Shown in pieces: positions 6,758 through 7,332 of a DNA stretch of 7,332 nucleotides (within the stretch, counting starts at the first letter, position 1; each line of letters opens with the position of its first letter). Position numbers and translations under genes: made by a program. The DNA is taken from positions 1 to 7,332 of the forward strand of contig JAFRMM010000212.1 of the NCBI GenBank assembly GCA_017430675.1, read 5' to 3'. The notes beneath the pieces are model-generated. The model had not been told where the DNA came from and made no database searches. It saw nothing but the letters and a program-made list of their open reading frames with translations. The stretch is from Prevotella sp. (GTDB taxonomy: Bacteria > Bacteroidota > Bacteroidia > Bacteroidales > Bacteroidaceae).

Positions 6758-7332
6758 TTATTGATAAAATACTTTCTTTCCATTCTTAATATAGAGGCCC
6801 TTCTTCGTGGGCTTGCTGATGCGCTGGCCACTAATCGTGTACCACTGGTCGTCACGGTTATTGGTTATTGTCTCACGGTTATTGTCCCTGATGCCTGTGG
6901 TTTCGGTGAAGATAATCGGCATGGACTCGGTCTCGAGTTCAGCCAGATGATAGGTGCTAGGCGTGCCTAGATCGCCTAGGACATCCGAGGAGGATTGGGC
7001 ATCCTCACCACGGGCACCAGCCAGCATGGAGGTCGGCAACTGCAGGTAACTCTTGTTGTTGCCGATGTTGGCCGAGCCGCTGACCTTCAGGTACGTACCA
7101 CCCTTCAGGTAGTAGTTCGTCCACTCGCCATCCTCAGACGTCTCATAGACATCTATCGCATCACCGCTGGTGTTACCAACGATCAGGTTCATGTAGATAG
7201 CCTGAACACCTACTGACGGTATCGCGTAGGTCTCACTGGCCGTGCCCTTCAGCATCAGACCCTCACCCTGCTGTACCTTCTTCACACGCGACAGCCATAC
7301 TGTCTTCGTGCTGGCATCGTACCCCGTAGCCG
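6758..7332 (-). CDS. C-terminal part of a secreted protein with a Prevotella-like sorting tail (5' end outside window)
   Basis: 190 codons plus a TAA stop (6758-6760) are visible and the frame is open at the right edge. The GTG at 7285 is an internal valine: the homologous sequence upstream of it (ATGYDASTKTVWLSR) continues in frame, so the true start lies outside. The visible part has a beta-rich module (to about 7016), then a hydrophilic linker rich in Ser, Glu, Asp and Asn, then a tail with WYTISGQRI, KPTKKGLYI and NGKKV motifs. That tail resembles the C-terminal regions of many Prevotella secreted proteins, which are related to type IX secretion (Por secretion) sorting domains. The module matches residues 2089-2244 of the next gene. 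Substrate or enzymatic activity cannot be judged because the N-terminal part is missing. The stop lies 24 bp before the next start, with no terminator hairpin between, so co-transcription is likely. Confidence 0.93.
   Translation of the reverse strand, partial: ATGYDASTKTVWLSRVKKVQQGEGLMLKGTASETYAIPSVGVQAIYMNLIVGNTSGDAIDVYETSEDGEWTNYYLKGGTYLKVSGSANIGNNKSYLQLPTSMLAGARGEDAQSSSDVLGDLGTPSTYHLAELETESMPIIFTETTGIRDNNRETITNNRDDQWYTISGQRISKPTKKGLYIKNGKKVFYQ
6761..6844 (-). other. C-terminal sorting-like tail (type IX secretion related)
   Basis: The last 28 residues start WYTISGQRI, continue with KPTKKGLYI and end NGKKVFYQ. The order 'Y-x-i-x-G-x-r-i', 'p-x-x-G-x-Y-I' and 'n-G-k-k-v' is that of Por secretion / type A sorting tails in the short Prevotella form. 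It predicts secretion and perhaps surface attachment after cleavage. The final FYQ departs from the more usual V-x-K ending. Confidence 0.7.
6852..6884 (-). repeat. Short direct repeats in the linker before the sorting tail
   Basis: The 12-mer CAATAACCGTGA (coding strand) occurs twice, at 6873-6884 and 6852-6863, 21 bp apart. The 8-mer CAATAACC appears a third time at 6863-6870. The 21 bp spacing keeps frame and gives a repeated N-N-R in the protein. It looks like local slippage or duplication in an unconstrained linker. Confidence 0.65.
7016..7330 (-). other. Shared C-terminal module of the upstream protein
   Basis: ATGYDASTKTVWLSRVKKVQ, then EGLMLKGTASETYAIP, then EWTNYYLKGGTYLKVSGSA and YLQLPTSM align in order with the module ending the giant protein. 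The beginning is cut off at the window edge. The fold appears all-beta. I know this unit as a recurrent domain before sorting tails in Prevotella-type proteins but cannot name a family. Confidence 0.75.

Noticed and set aside
6957..6980. CTAGGC-GT-GCCTAG inverted repeat as a terminator
   Set aside because: It is within coding sequence, has a 2-base loop and no T-run; it comes from repeated Leu-Gly codons.
7283..7285. GTG as start of the upstream gene
   Set aside because: The frame continues upstream to the edge with sequence homologous to the paralogous module, so this is an internal valine.

Overview
The window reads as part of a Bacteroidales genome, most likely Prevotella or a close relative. 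The evidence is: an upstream protein ending in a Prevotella-like C-terminal sorting tail; a signal peptide whose predicted cleavage leaves glutamine as the first mature residue (the Bacteroidetes 'Q rule'); and a start codon preceded by A/T-rich sequence with no Shine-Dalgarno motif. I found no RNA gene, CRISPR array, insertion sequence or integrase.

The layout is simple: both real genes lie on the minus strand. At the right edge (6758-7332) is the C-terminal end of one secreted protein. It has a compact beta-rich module, a short linker containing small DNA repeats, and a sorting-like tail. After only 24 bp a second, very large gene begins at 6733 and stays open in one frame to base 1, giving at least 2244 codons with no stop. 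The long plus-strand open frames are antisense shadows of this gene.

The large product looks like an exported, modular surface or extracellular protein. In order it has: a signal peptide; Ig-like beta domains; an acidic Asp/Asn/Gly linker; two carboxypeptidase-regulatory-like beta modules; a run of beta sandwiches; a roughly 270-residue predicted helical region with a Gly/Ala-rich hydrophobic stretch; a third carboxypeptidase-regulatory-like domain; two more Ig-like domains; a chitobiase/Fn3-associated domain with a Cys-Pro-Cys motif; and finally the same C-terminal module that ends the upstream protein. By analogy with that neighbour, the stop should lie about 68 codons past the window edge, after its own sorting tail.

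The two genes share orientation, close spacing and a C-terminal module, so they probably form one transcription unit exporting two proteins by the same route, plausibly type IX secretion. No catalytic domain is recognisable, so adhesion, scaffolding or ligand binding is only an inference. Codon use changes along the large gene (A/T-rich at the N-terminal end, G/C-richer later), which suggests a mosaic origin.
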